Position numbers and translations under genes: made by a program | Part shown: in pieces, positions 26,627-36,129 of the stretch | Numbering within the stretch: position 1 is the first letter of the stretch | How the letters are laid out: each line of letters begins with the position of its first letter | The notes under the pieces: generated by a model | Seen by the model: only the letters and a program-made list of their open reading frames with translations | Told to the model about the DNA's origin: nothing | Databases searched by the model: none | NCBI GenBank assembly: GCA_942493235.1 | Contig: OW818676.1 | Span: forward strand, 2,356,001-2,420,000 | DNA: 64,000 bases | Direction: 5' to 3' | DNA from: ENR-C587 sp942493235 | Lineage (GTDB): Bacteria > Bacteroidota > Ignavibacteria > Kapaibacteriales > UBA2268

Positions 26627-26880
26627 GAGGCTGTGTAAAAACCTTTGATTGCTACCGTTTTTTCAACAAAAACAAAGTACTCAAAGTCTCTGATGAGGTT
26701 GTCTAAAAAGTAAAAGCATTTCAAAATCGTCATTCTGAGTGTAACGAAGAATCCAGAGTTATCAACAAGTTAGCATTATCTGGATTCTTCACTTCGTTCA
26801 GAATGACAATTTTTTAGTCAGCCACTTGAATGGTGCTGGGAATAATATTTGCCGTCTTGTGGCAGTTTTTACACAGCCTC
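26627..26880. mobile_element. 254-bp MITE-like element, copy 3, inserted in a palindrome loop
   Basis: Perfect 16-bp terminal inverted repeats; TGAA is duplicated at 26623-26626 and 26881-26884. Excision would restore CCCCATGCTGAAGCGTGGGG, so the insertion point is the loop of a REP-like hairpin. Body sequence is almost identical to copies 1 and 2. No transposase in the window, so it must move with one encoded elsewhere, if still mobile. Confidence 0.9.
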
Positions 26881-27083
26881 TGAAGCGTGGGGTTGATAAC
26901 TCTCCTATATTCCCCAGCCACCAGCCCTCATATATTTAATTACTTGCCTACGCAAAATCGCAAAGAGCCGATATTAGCTCTTCTGATATCAAAAAAGATA
27001 TAATTCAAAATAATGTTCACTAAATTCAATTGAATTTCGTATATTTAAACATATATATTAAAAAACATTTTGTAGGTGATAGT

Positions 27084-30000
27084 ATGGAAGTTGAGAAATC
27101 TTACTCGGGTCGCTTATTGTTTTTATTTCTATTGTTTATATCAATTATTTATACGGGAAATAGCCAGACAATATCATATATATTGCCGGATATTGGTTCA
27201 CCCGGTATGAATGTATATATGGAAATTATCGCTCCGACTGATGCAATGAATAATTTCGGAGCAGACGGATTAACAATCGACCCTTACAATAGCACTACTT
27301 TAAGTGTAGAGTTCCAAAATCTTAACGATACTAACATAATTACTTTCGGGCAGATGATAGTTAGCTGGGGCGGTAGAATGATTTCTGCTCAGGTATTTAT
27401 TAATCCGTTTATGAATACCCCCAATTCTTCAAAATGGAATGAGCTATCTTCCGAATTTATAATTCCTTTTAGAATTAAAGTAAACGGTATAGCGAGCAAT
27501 TATGTTAATTATTATATAGTTAAACCGTATGATTTCGGTGATTTGACTTCCGTTAACGAATCTGTTTTCGGCGAAGGCAATCTCGGGATTCGTTCGCCAC
27601 GAGGAGCAATGATAGTAGATTCATTGATATTGGGTGCGAGAACATATACAGTATCTACTAATGATTGCGACCCTACTTTAGCCGGAAATCAAGGCTATTT
27701 ACCGTTTGTATTATTATCGAAGAATAATATTAATGGGGTTTCTAGTCCCAGCTCAATTATCTCGGTTAACGGAGGAGCTCCTAATGCAGGTCCCGGCGGC
27801 GGCGGCGGTGGCGGTAATTTCTGCGACGGTTCGTTATCAAATCCGTTATCCGGTTCTGACGGTGGTAATGGTTTTGTAGGTGGTGGTCCCGGCGGTAGAA
27901 ACGGTTCATGGGTTTCAAATAGATATGAAGAATGGGGGCAAGGTACCGGTATTTCATCTAATAGTATTAATGGAGTGCCAAGGCCGGTTACCGGTTGGTA
28001 CGAAGCTTCCGGCGGAGCAACCGGACATCCTTTCGGTTTTTCAGGAAAGGGCGTTTTCGTTAATGGCTCTGTTAGCGAAGACCCTGTCAATAATGCAGGT
28101 GGCTATGGAGGCGGTACCGGAGAAGATCAAAATACAAAAGGCGGTGGCGGTGGATATGCTACTGCCGGTCAAGGCTCAGATTCTTATAATGCCGGCAGAA
28201 TTCACGGAAATGATGTAGTAGTTCCTATTGCAGGCGGTAGCGGTGGTGCTAGTGGCAATCCGAACAATTCGCACGAATGTTCCGGTAATGGCGGTGGTGG
28301 TGGTGGTGCAATTTCAGTATTTGCAAAAAAAATATCCAATTGCTCTATTACAGCAAATGGTGGCAATGGACAAGACGGTAACAGCAATAGTGACGGTGGC
28401 GGAGGCAGTGGCGGTTATGTAGGCGTATTTGCTAAAATACGTGCCGAATTAATTGCTATTACAGCAAATTCCGGAGCAACTCCCGGGTTTACCGGTACCA
28501 ATGGTGCAGGCAGGCTTCGCATGGATATATTCAAAGAAGGGCTCGGTATTAGTTCGGCTCCGGCAAATGCCAGTATTTATAAAGCCATGACTACAGACGC
28601 TAACTATTTAGTATATAGAAAGTTTGATTTTAAGATAACTAAACCCGCAAATATACAAATTGATGTATATTTAAAATCCGCAACTACTAATTGGACTTTA
28701 ATAGCTACTGATAATTCAGCAAATACAATCATATCAGTTCCAATGAATCTTAGTGGAACTGATACTGTGTACTATTTGAATGTAGTTCAGACTATTCCTG
28801 CTCCAACCGGTTATATAGATGTAGCTCAATACAAGCCGACACATATATTATCTCAAGCAGCGGCAAATGTATTTATAATTGATAAATACCCAGAAATCGG
28901 CGGTGATTCGGCTGTAACTATCGGGTCTTATAATTGCCCCAATATGACGGTTGTTAAGACAATAAAATTATTCAATAAGGGCAAAGCCCCGCTGAATATA
29001 AATTTTACTCCTTCAGGTTCGGGTGCATATTTAAAAAACGAGACCCCGGGATTATATTGGTCGCCTTTAACTAATATCAGTGTACTACCTAATGATACTA
29101 CTACTGTAACTATATCATATCTATATCAAGATGGCGATAGCGGTGTAATTACCGATACATTATATATTACGCATAACGATAAGACAGCCGAGCATAAACC
29201 TTGGATAGTAGGTATTACAATAGAATTAGAGAAATTAAAAGTTGAATTCAGAGATAAAACCGCACTTAATTCAATAGATGAAATTAATCTGGGCAAAATC
29301 TGCTCTCAAAACATTTTATATGATACTATTTCGGTAATTAATCTATCGGATTTTCTGATAAACATTGATGAATTGACATTATCTAACGGTACAAATTTCA
29401 CAGCAATTTTATTAGATAATCCTCAATTAGATGTTAATGCTTCCTCAAAAATCGCTTTGTCTTTCACTGCAAATTCGAGCGGAGAATACATTGATACCAT
29501 TTTTGTTACTGCTAAAGAGTGCCCTACTTATCTAGATAAAATTATATTAAAGGCAAGCATAAGCGAACCCAAAATTGAATTTGAAATGGAAACAATTGAT
29601 TTAGGTTTGCTTTGCCCTACCAAATCTACTTCTAAGCAATTTATAATTAGGAATGTCGGGGACGTTGAAGCCGATATATCCCATTTTATCATTACCGGTT
29701 CAAGCTATACAGCTCAAATATTAGATAACCCGATTATTCCGGTAGGAGGTTCAGCTATAATTGAAGTAACATTTGATAATCCAAGCTACCCGGCGGGTGT
29801 ATATATCGAACAAATGATTATCACAGATGCTAATTGTCCTAATTTTACTGCCTCTGTAAATATTAAAACTGAAATTGTAAGCCCGAGTATTTTACTAAGC
29901 GGAGCCAATGAATTCCCATTGACTAAAGTCGGCTCAACTGTCGAGCAGATAGTAACGCTTACTAATACAGGTAATTCAACAGTATATATTGAGAATGCAC

Positions 30001-32210
30001 CGATACTTCCATCACCGTTTTTAATAGTATCGTCTGCTCCGGCTTTACCGACATATCTAAATGCAGGAGAGAAAATTGAATTTACTATAAGATTTGCTCC
30101 GATTATTGCAGGAGTATTTGACGAGGTATTTGAAATAATTACAAGCGAATCGGGTAGCTTTTGCTTGTGTACAGCTTCTATACACCTAACTGGTCAGGCA
30201 GAATTACCAAAGATAATTCTTTCAAAATATACAGCTGATTTCGGAACACGGGCAAATTGCAACATAGTGCTTGATACTATCTATGTTATTGATCAAGGTA
30301 AGTTTCTTGTTACTGTGAATTCCGCAAGTATTGTCGGACCTGATAGAGCTTCGTTTAAAATTATATCAGAGCCAGATCCGCCTGTCTATTCTTTAGACCA
30401 CATGAACGATTCTGCTCGGTACATAATTGAGTTTGACGCAAGTATCGGACTAATTGGACCAAAGGTAGCTCAGCTCACTTTTGACGCTACAGACCCTATT
30501 CCTGTTTGTAATCTAATAGGGGAGACAATGGCAATAGACATTAGCTTTGACCCAGTTTCTCCGATTAATTGGGGGGCTATCCCAGTGGGTCAGTCTGCCA
30601 ATATTGATATTAATATTACAAATAATAATTCTCTGCCTATAGTAATTTCAAGCTTTACTATGTCCGGCTCTGATATTACAGTTACTCCTTCGTCTATCAG
30701 TTTAAATGCTAACGAAACTAAATCAATTCAAGCTACAATTACTGCTAATCAAGCGGGGAGTTTAACTTATACTATTCAATGTGATATTACAAGCCCTTGC
30801 CCCGAAACAAGAATAATTGAAATTAATGCCATTGGTCTGGAAGGGAAAATTGCATATACTAATTATTTGGATTATAAAGTATTAGCACCTTGCAAGACTA
30901 AAATAGAAACTGTAATAATCGAAAATACTGGCGATGCGGACATTAAGATAGTTTCTACTACTATTACGGGAACAAATCAGTCCTTATTTATACTTCAGAA
31001 TCCGCTTAGTGCGGAGCAGACCCTTGCTCCCGGTGGTGTTTTGGAATTATATATATTATATGACCCATTTTACAGTACTGACGGCATACACACTGCAAAG
31101 TTAGATATTCAGACAGTTATTAACGGACAAAGTGTTAAGCTGGTTACTCAATTGCGTGGCGAGAGGCGTTCCGGACTACTCTCTATACCAAGTAATGTAC
31201 TTTTTAACAGCGTCCGTATTAACAAAACCTTATCTATGGGGGTAGAGCTTTCTAATATAGGAGTTCAGCCGATTACTATCTTAAATATGGTATTGCCTTA
31301 CAATCCTGCAATATTTAAAGTTACTCCGTCGAGCTTAAACATAACTATGTTAGCTACCGATATTGTTAATCTATCGGTAGAATTTACTCCTGTCGAGATA
31401 AAGAATTATTCGGACTCGATAACAATACTTTATTCGGTTGACGGTTGTCTTGAATCAATTCGTATTTACTTGTTGGGTACCGGAGTGCCTGCGAAAGTAG
31501 TGCATGTACGGCTTCCGATTATAGAAAATGCCGACCCTGCTGCTAATGAATTGAAGATTCCTATCTATGCTAAAATCGACGATGCCGAGCCAAACGATGT
31601 ACTTAGCGGTATTCGACTTACTTTGGATATTGAGCTCAATAGATTACTTTATTACCCGATATCAATTCTGCCGTCCACTAATTTGATGTCTTATTCATTT
31701 GATAATTTATCAGGTAATCGAATAATTTCCATTACAGCCAATAATATCAGTCTATATCCAAGCGAAACAGTAATCGCTGAAATAGTCGGGTATCCATTAC
31801 TGGGAGATGCTCAATCTACTAACTTGTATATAAGAAAAATCGAAGCCGAAAACAATCCTGATATTTCTACTTTCACTTATGAAGAAGGTTCCATATCGTA
31901 TAAGATATGCTCCGAAGGTAGCGATAGACTCTTGAGTTATAAAGAACCGATGATGATGAAGATTAGCCCTAATCCGAGCGGGTCTAATGTTAGCATCTCA
32001 ATTAATACTATCGAAAAAGGGCAACATCAATTGAAACTTGTCGATGTAAACGGAAAAGTAAATACAATTCTTAATAAATATTTCGATGGTAAAAACGAAT
32101 CAAGTACTGACTTACAATTAAATACAAACGAGATGAGCAACGGAGTTTATTTATTAATACTCTCCGGACCGAATAGAGCAATTACTCAAAAATTATTTAT
32201 ACTTAAATAG
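27084..32210 (+). CDS. Giant T9SS-secreted protein: glycine-rich domain plus ASPM/SPD-2/Hydin-type repeats
   Basis: 1708 residues from ATG 27084 (the signal peptide SGRLLFLFLLFISIIYTGNS fits this start; 27030 would put 18 residues before it). After an N-terminal beta region comes a glycine-rich stretch (about 228-480) with runs such as GPGGGGGGGN, GGGPGGRNGSW and GGGGGGAISVFAKK. Next are about seven to eight Ig-like anchor domains of roughly 100 residues (each with IxNxGxxxxxI and INYDP/FTPxxxG-like motifs, and paired Cys such as KICSQNILYD and GLLCPTKST). A cohesin-like segment (about 1480-1600) and a type A T9SS sorting domain (ISPNPSGSNVSISIN ... NGVYLLILSG) end it. It lies 13 bp upstream of the OmpA gene. 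Probably a large surface filament or adhesin; function inferred. Confidence 0.85.
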   Translation: MEVEKSYSGRLLFLFLLFISIIYTGNSQTISYILPDIGSPGMNVYMEIIAPTDAMNNFGADGLTIDPYNSTTLSVEFQNLNDTNIITFGQMIVSWGGRMISAQVFINPFMNTPNSSKWNELSSEFIIPFRIKVNGIASNYVNYYIVKPYDFGDLTSVNESVFGEGNLGIRSPRGAMIVDSLILGARTYTVSTNDCDPTLAGNQGYLPFVLLSKNNINGVSSPSSIISVNGGAPNAGPGGGGGGGNFCDGSLSNPLSGSDGGNGFVGGGPGGRNGSWVSNRYEEWGQGTGISSNSINGVPRPVTGWYEASGGATGHPFGFSGKGVFVNGSVSEDPVNNAGGYGGGTGEDQNTKGGGGGYATAGQGSDSYNAGRIHGNDVVVPIAGGSGGASGNPNNSHECSGNGGGGGGAISVFAKKISNCSITANGGNGQDGNSNSDGGGGSGGYVGVFAKIRAELIAITANSGATPGFTGTNGAGRLRMDIFKEGLGISSAPANASIYKAMTTDANYLVYRKFDFKITKPANIQIDVYLKSATTNWTLIATDNSANTIISVPMNLSGTDTVYYLNVVQTIPAPTGYIDVAQYKPTHILSQAAANVFIIDKYPEIGGDSAVTIGSYNCPNMTVVKTIKLFNKGKAPLNINFTPSGSGAYLKNETPGLYWSPLTNISVLPNDTTTVTISYLYQDGDSGVITDTLYITHNDKTAEHKPWIVGITIELEKLKVEFRDKTALNSIDEINLGKICSQNILYDTISVINLSDFLINIDELTLSNGTNFTAILLDNPQLDVNASSKIALSFTANSSGEYIDTIFVTAKECPTYLDKIILKASISEPKIEFEMETIDLGLLCPTKSTSKQFIIRNVGDVEADISHFIITGSSYTAQILDNPIIPVGGSAIIEVTFDNPSYPAGVYIEQMIITDANCPNFTASVNIKTEIVSPSILLSGANEFPLTKVGSTVEQIVTLTNTGNSTVYIENAPILPSPFLIVSSAPALPTYLNAGEKIEFTIRFAPIIAGVFDEVFEIITSESGSFCLCTASIHLTGQAELPKIILSKYTADFGTRANCNIVLDTIYVIDQGKFLVTVNSASIVGPDRASFKIISEPDPPVYSLDHMNDSARYIIEFDASIGLIGPKVAQLTFDATDPIPVCNLIGETMAIDISFDPVSPINWGAIPVGQSANIDINITNNNSLPIVISSFTMSGSDITVTPSSISLNANETKSIQATITANQAGSLTYTIQCDITSPCPETRIIEINAIGLEGKIAYTNYLDYKVLAPCKTKIETVIIENTGDADIKIVSTTITGTNQSLFILQNPLSAEQTLAPGGVLELYILYDPFYSTDGIHTAKLDIQTVINGQSVKLVTQLRGERRSGLLSIPSNVLFNSVRINKTLSMGVELSNIGVQPITILNMVLPYNPAIFKVTPSSLNITMLATDIVNLSVEFTPVEIKNYSDSITILYSVDGCLESIRIYLLGTGVPAKVVHVRLPIIENADPAANELKIPIYAKIDDAEPNDVLSGIRLTLDIELNRLLYYPISILPSTNLMSYSFDNLSGNRIISITANNISLYPSETVIAEIVGYPLLGDAQSTNLYIRKIEAENNPDISTFTYEEGSISYKICSEGSDRLLSYKEPMMMKISPNPSGSNVSISINTIEKGQHQLKLVDVNGKVNTILNKYFDGKNESSTDLQLNTNEMSNGVYLLILSGPNRAITQKLFILK

Positions 32211-32223
32211 AGGAGTTTTAGTG

Positions 32224-34359
32224 ATGAAAAAGATAATATGTTTAATGTTAAGTATGATAATTTTAAGTACTGTGTCATATTCTCAGACTGATGAAGCATC
32301 AAAAGAGCCATTATTCTATCTGGGTGGGTTCGGTCATTATAATTTTAATTTCCATAATGCGGATTTTAAAATGTTGCCGGGATACTATAGTTGCTGCCCG
32401 ACTTATCAAACCGGTTCCGGCAGTGGATGGGACGTAGGAGCATTATTTGAATATCCGATTAATCCAACTATGAATGTTGGCTTGAGAGTCGGCTATTCGG
32501 TATTAAATGCGGACTTAATAACCGAAGAAACTATCGGTAATGCACTCGAAGCAGGGATTACTCCGCCGGTTACTAAAGTAAGGGTAGAGCATAAAATCGA
32601 ATCTGATTTGGCATTATTTACTTTCGAGCCTTATTTCTTTTATAATTTCTATGATAAATTCTATACTACTTTAGGGCTAAAAGCCGGATTTTTATCAACA
32701 GCGAAATTTTCACAAAATGAAAAAATATTATCACCTGATAATGTAGTTTTTGCAGCAGAGAATTCAATTATCAGAAATAAATATTCTAACAAAGATATTC
32801 CTGATAAAAATTCACTTTTATTATTCGGAGCTATAGGCTTAGGTTATGAATTTTCTTATTTGAAAACAGGTACTATTGCTCCCGAGATACGCTACGAATT
32901 GCCGTTTACAAATGTGTCGTCGGTCAATTGGAAGCCCTCTGTATTTAATGTCGGCTTAGTGTTAAAATTCCCGATAACTAAACCTGAAAAACCTACTTTA
33001 GACTCTACATACTATCAACGCGATACGAATGAGCTGATAGTAAAAGGTCTAAAAGATGAGAGAGTAAGCTTGATAGATACCAAAAAGCAGTATATTAAGG
33101 AAGATAATGCTGATTATAAATTGAATAAGACAATTATAATGGAGTATTACAGAAAAGAAATTCCGGCTAAGGTCGGAGCATTAGAGACTTCAATCGATTT
33201 ATTTGCATATAAAGCTGACGGATCAGTTAGCGAAGTGCCGGAAATAATTATTGAAGAAATAGAAACTTCGGAAGTATTCCCACTTTTAAATCAAGTATTC
33301 TTTAAAAAAGGGAATGCCGAATTAGCTATGACATCTATGCACTTATTGCCTAAAGAAAGTACTTCATTATTCAAAGAAGAAGACTTAGACTGGAATACTT
33401 TGAAAATATATAACGATTTACTAAATATTATCGGTAAGCGAATGCTTGACAATCCGAAAGCTAAAATAACAATAACAGGTTGCAATAGCAGTTTAGACCT
33501 TGAGAAAGATAATTTGAAATTATCTCAAAGCAGAGCCGATGGTATTAAAGATTATTTAGTTAATAATTGGGGCATTTCGGGAAAACGAATTTATACTGTC
33601 AGCACCGGATTACCTGCAAAACCAGCTAATAATTTACGTCCAGAGGGTATAGAAGAAAATCAAAGAGCCGAAATAACTTCTACCAATCCCGAGATTTTAA
33701 AGCCTATAGTGCTAAAAGATATTCAGAGAACTTCTAATCCGCCTATAGTAAATATTATTCCGAAATTTAAATCTGAAGAAGGCTTGAAAAAATGGAATAT
33801 GGAGATTAAGCAGTCCGACAATACAATCAGAGCTTATAAAGGAACTAATACTATAGATACTATCACTTGGAGCATTGAGAATAGCCCTATGCCGGAATTA
33901 GAAGAGCCTGTCAATATCAGCTTGACCGCTGTTGATAATGCCGAGCAGACTGTACAATCAAGCAAGGATATTAGTATTGCTCAAAAAACTATAAAGAAAA
34001 AACAAGTTGAAATGCTTGGTGATAAGAAAATCGAAAGATATTCTCTGATTCTGTTTGATTATGATAAATCCGAAGTTACTGAAAAACAGAATGACTTTAT
34101 TATGGATATTAGCGAGAAAATTAAGCCAAATTCTAAAGTAATTATCAGCGGATATACTGACCGTACCGGCGACAAAATATATAATAATCGCCTTGCTCTC
34201 GATAGAGCTAATCAAGTGAAGAAAGCATTAGGTTTAGATGATTCGCAGGTAGAAATCAATGCTATCGGTTCAAGTAAATTAATCTATGATAATGACTTAC
34301 CGGAGGGCAGAAGCTACTCCAGAACTGTAAAAATAATAATCGAAACACCTATTAAATAA
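32224..34359 (+). CDS. OmpA-family outer membrane protein with N-terminal beta-barrel
   Basis: 711 residues from ATG 32224 (GAGGAG ribosome-binding site 8 bp upstream; a GTG one codon earlier is in frame). Signal peptide MKKIICLMLSMIILSTVSYS, a membrane beta-barrel-like domain (about 25-260) with an unusual GYYSCCPTYQTGSG segment, an incomplete OmpA-like unit (around 410-480, ITGCNSS ... LSQSRADGIKDYLVN), a linker, and a full C-terminal OmpA domain with the peptidoglycan-binding GYTDRTGD and NNRLALDRA motifs. The pair with the preceding giant secreted protein suggests an anchor or partner relationship. Terminator follows directly. Confidence 0.9.
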   Translation: MKKIICLMLSMIILSTVSYSQTDEASKEPLFYLGGFGHYNFNFHNADFKMLPGYYSCCPTYQTGSGSGWDVGALFEYPINPTMNVGLRVGYSVLNADLITEETIGNALEAGITPPVTKVRVEHKIESDLALFTFEPYFFYNFYDKFYTTLGLKAGFLSTAKFSQNEKILSPDNVVFAAENSIIRNKYSNKDIPDKNSLLLFGAIGLGYEFSYLKTGTIAPEIRYELPFTNVSSVNWKPSVFNVGLVLKFPITKPEKPTLDSTYYQRDTNELIVKGLKDERVSLIDTKKQYIKEDNADYKLNKTIIMEYYRKEIPAKVGALETSIDLFAYKADGSVSEVPEIIIEEIETSEVFPLLNQVFFKKGNAELAMTSMHLLPKESTSLFKEEDLDWNTLKIYNDLLNIIGKRMLDNPKAKITITGCNSSLDLEKDNLKLSQSRADGIKDYLVNNWGISGKRIYTVSTGLPAKPANNLRPEGIEENQRAEITSTNPEILKPIVLKDIQRTSNPPIVNIIPKFKSEEGLKKWNMEIKQSDNTIRAYKGTNTIDTITWSIENSPMPELEEPVNISLTAVDNAEQTVQSSKDISIAQKTIKKKQVEMLGDKKIERYSLILFDYDKSEVTEKQNDFIMDISEKIKPNSKVIISGYTDRTGDKIYNNRLALDRANQVKKALGLDDSQVEINAIGSSKLIYDNDLPEGRSYSRTVKIIIETPIK

Positions 34360-34369
34360 TTATGGAATT

Positions 34370-34389
34370 AACCTTCCGAAGGTTTTTCT
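34370..34389 (+). terminator. Terminator after the OmpA gene
   Basis: AACCTTC-C-GAAGGTT followed by TTTC, 10 bp after the stop codon. Short loop, strong stem. Confidence 0.7.
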
Positions 34390-34423
34390 CTTACAGTGAA
34401 CGGGAATATAGGGGAGTTATCAA

Positions 34424-34443
34424 CCCCACGCTTTAGCGTGGGG
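34424..34443. repeat. REP-like palindrome with TTTA loop
   Basis: CCCCACGCTTTAGCGTGGGG, the same 8-bp stem as at 7868 with a changed loop. Flanked by CAA and TTG, which extend the pairing to 11 bp. Confidence 0.8.
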
Positions 34444-34486
34444 TTGAATGGAATCGGGGAGATAAAAAATGCAATAGCTTTTAGTA

Positions 34487-34754
34487 TTTACACAGCCTCT
34501 TTACAATCAATGCACCTAAAACAAATCCTACGCAGAGCGTAGGATTGAGAAAAAAAAAGAATGTCCATAATGTTGTCATTCTGAACGAAGCGAAGAATCC
34601 AGATAAAGCTAACTAATTTATAATTCCAGATTTTTCGTTTCACTCAGAATGACGATTTGATGATATTATAAATTTTTATACAACCCGGTTGAATGGACTG
34701 GGTGAATAAAAACTTCGGGCATTTGCAAAAGATAAGTAATATTTACACAGCCTC
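34487..34754. repeat. Mixed relic region: two element ends, a palindrome and a CATTCTGA hairpin
   Basis: TTTACACAGCCTC ends at 34499 and again at 34754, in the same direction. Between them lie a perfect 10-bp hairpin AATCCTACGC-AGA-GCGTAGGATT (34524-34546), whose core is the reverse complement of the TACGC-TCT-GCGTA family, and a 80-bp imperfect palindrome (34574-34653) with arms GTCATTCTGAACGAAGCGAAG and TTCACTCAGAATGAC, as in the 130-bp element at 53862. I see no gene in 34390-34781. Confidence 0.65.
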
Positions 34755-34781
34755 TAAAGCCACGAGTTGGTGTAAATGACA

Positions 34782-35777
34782 TTATATCCTAACTACGTAT
34801 TCCATAGTAATTTTATCTGATTTTACATCTGCTCCTGATTTGAAATCATATTTTTCATAATCTAACCTAATATAAGCATTATTATTTTCTTTAATATGGA
34901 AAGTTAATCCTGCAGAAATTCTACGAGGCGATTCTTCATTTTTGTCAGGATATTTATTATATACGTCATAACGAATTGCGGGAGTTATTTTTGTAAATAT
35001 CGGTAATGTAACAGGTAAATCATAGGCAAGGCAAATATAAAAACCGTCATAAGCAGTATCTTCATTATCATCTACTAACTTTTTACCGATTTCGGCATCT
35101 ATAAAGAAATTTCCAAGCTTTTGAGTAAAACTGATATTATACAAATTAGTATTATAGAATGTCGAATCGTTGGCTTTTACTTCTCCATTATGAGTAGATA
35201 AACTAATCGAACCATTTTTAAAAGGCATTAATTCAATTTTTGCTCCTACAGATTTTTTTGAATTTTTTTCTAAAGAGAAAGCTCCATTACCGTTAAATGC
35301 ACCGATATGGAAAGTTACCGGGAAGAAGAATAAACTCGAATCATTTAATTTGTAAGAAGCCATTATCCCAATATCTCTTAAATTTTTGCACATTCGCTTG
35401 GTTATAAAATTTCTATTTGCAAATGAATAATCAGCCGGATTACGCTGATAATCATTTGCAAACGGTACTTTAAATTGCCCGATAGAGAAAGCAAAGTTTT
35501 TGACAGGTGTAAATACTAATTTTATATCTTGAATTTGGTCTTCTTCTTCGTCTTGCCAGTCTAATTCCATCTTATAGCTTAGGTAATCGTTGATTTTTCC
35601 TTTTAGCCCAATTCTGGCATTCCTGATATAGAAATTCATTCTGCTAACTGATAAGTTCTGCTCTGCTTTTGTACGGATTAATGCTGTTACGATTGGTTGA
35701 TTTGGATTAGCTTCCTCTGCAAATGTAGAGCTGATAATAATCATTGAGAAAATTATTACTGAAAATAATTGCTTCAT
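34782..35777 (-). CDS. OprO/OprP-like outer membrane porin
   Basis: 331 residues with a signal peptide (MKQLFSVIIFSMIIISSTFA). The sequence from RMNFYIRNARIGLKGKINDYLSYKMELDW through FAFSIGQFKVPFANDYQRNPADYSFANRNF is the typical start of phosphate-selective porin O/P-type barrels in Bacteroidota; alternating beta strands run to the C-terminal ITMEYVVRI with a terminal aromatic/hydrophobic strand. These barrels conduct anions or act in polyphosphate uptake, but specificity cannot be read here. Monocistronic with a TATTTTTG promoter element at 35833-35840. Confidence 0.8.
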   Translation of the reverse strand: MKQLFSVIIFSMIIISSTFAEEANPNQPIVTALIRTKAEQNLSVSRMNFYIRNARIGLKGKINDYLSYKMELDWQDEEEDQIQDIKLVFTPVKNFAFSIGQFKVPFANDYQRNPADYSFANRNFITKRMCKNLRDIGIMASYKLNDSSLFFFPVTFHIGAFNGNGAFSLEKNSKKSVGAKIELMPFKNGSISLSTHNGEVKANDSTFYNTNLYNISFTQKLGNFFIDAEIGKKLVDDNEDTAYDGFYICLAYDLPVTLPIFTKITPAIRYDVYNKYPDKNEESPRRISAGLTFHIKENNNAYIRLDYEKYDFKSGADVKSDKITMEYVVRI

Positions 35778-36129
35778 ATAAAACCCTTAATATTTATATT
35801 ATCTTAATAAAATTTACTAAAAATTAAGAATACAAAAATACGTAATTAAATAGCATATTTAAAAGAAGAATAGTGTTAATATTGTGTGAAGAAATCAAGT
35901 ATTGACTGTTAAGGAAATATTTCAATCATACACAAATTTATTTTTAGAGTTTTCCAAGGGTCAAATATAGTTTATAATATTAGACACTATACCTGACAGT
36001 CAGATAAATTGATTCTGTATTAGATTTATGCAATAATCGGGACAAAACATTATATATGTTGCATACAAGCATATTTATTTATAATTTTGAAATACAATTA
36101 TATAAAAAGTAAATAATTAGAAAAAAAAT
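35778..36129. promoter_or_regulatory. Divergent intergenic region with two promoter-like elements
   Basis: Minus strand: TATTTTTG at 35840-35833, 56 bp before the porin ATG. Plus strand: TTG at 36059-36061 and TAATTTTG at 36082-36089 (20-bp spacing), 41 bp before the response regulator ATG at 36130. The rest is AT-rich with no hairpin or gene I can support. Confidence 0.5.
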
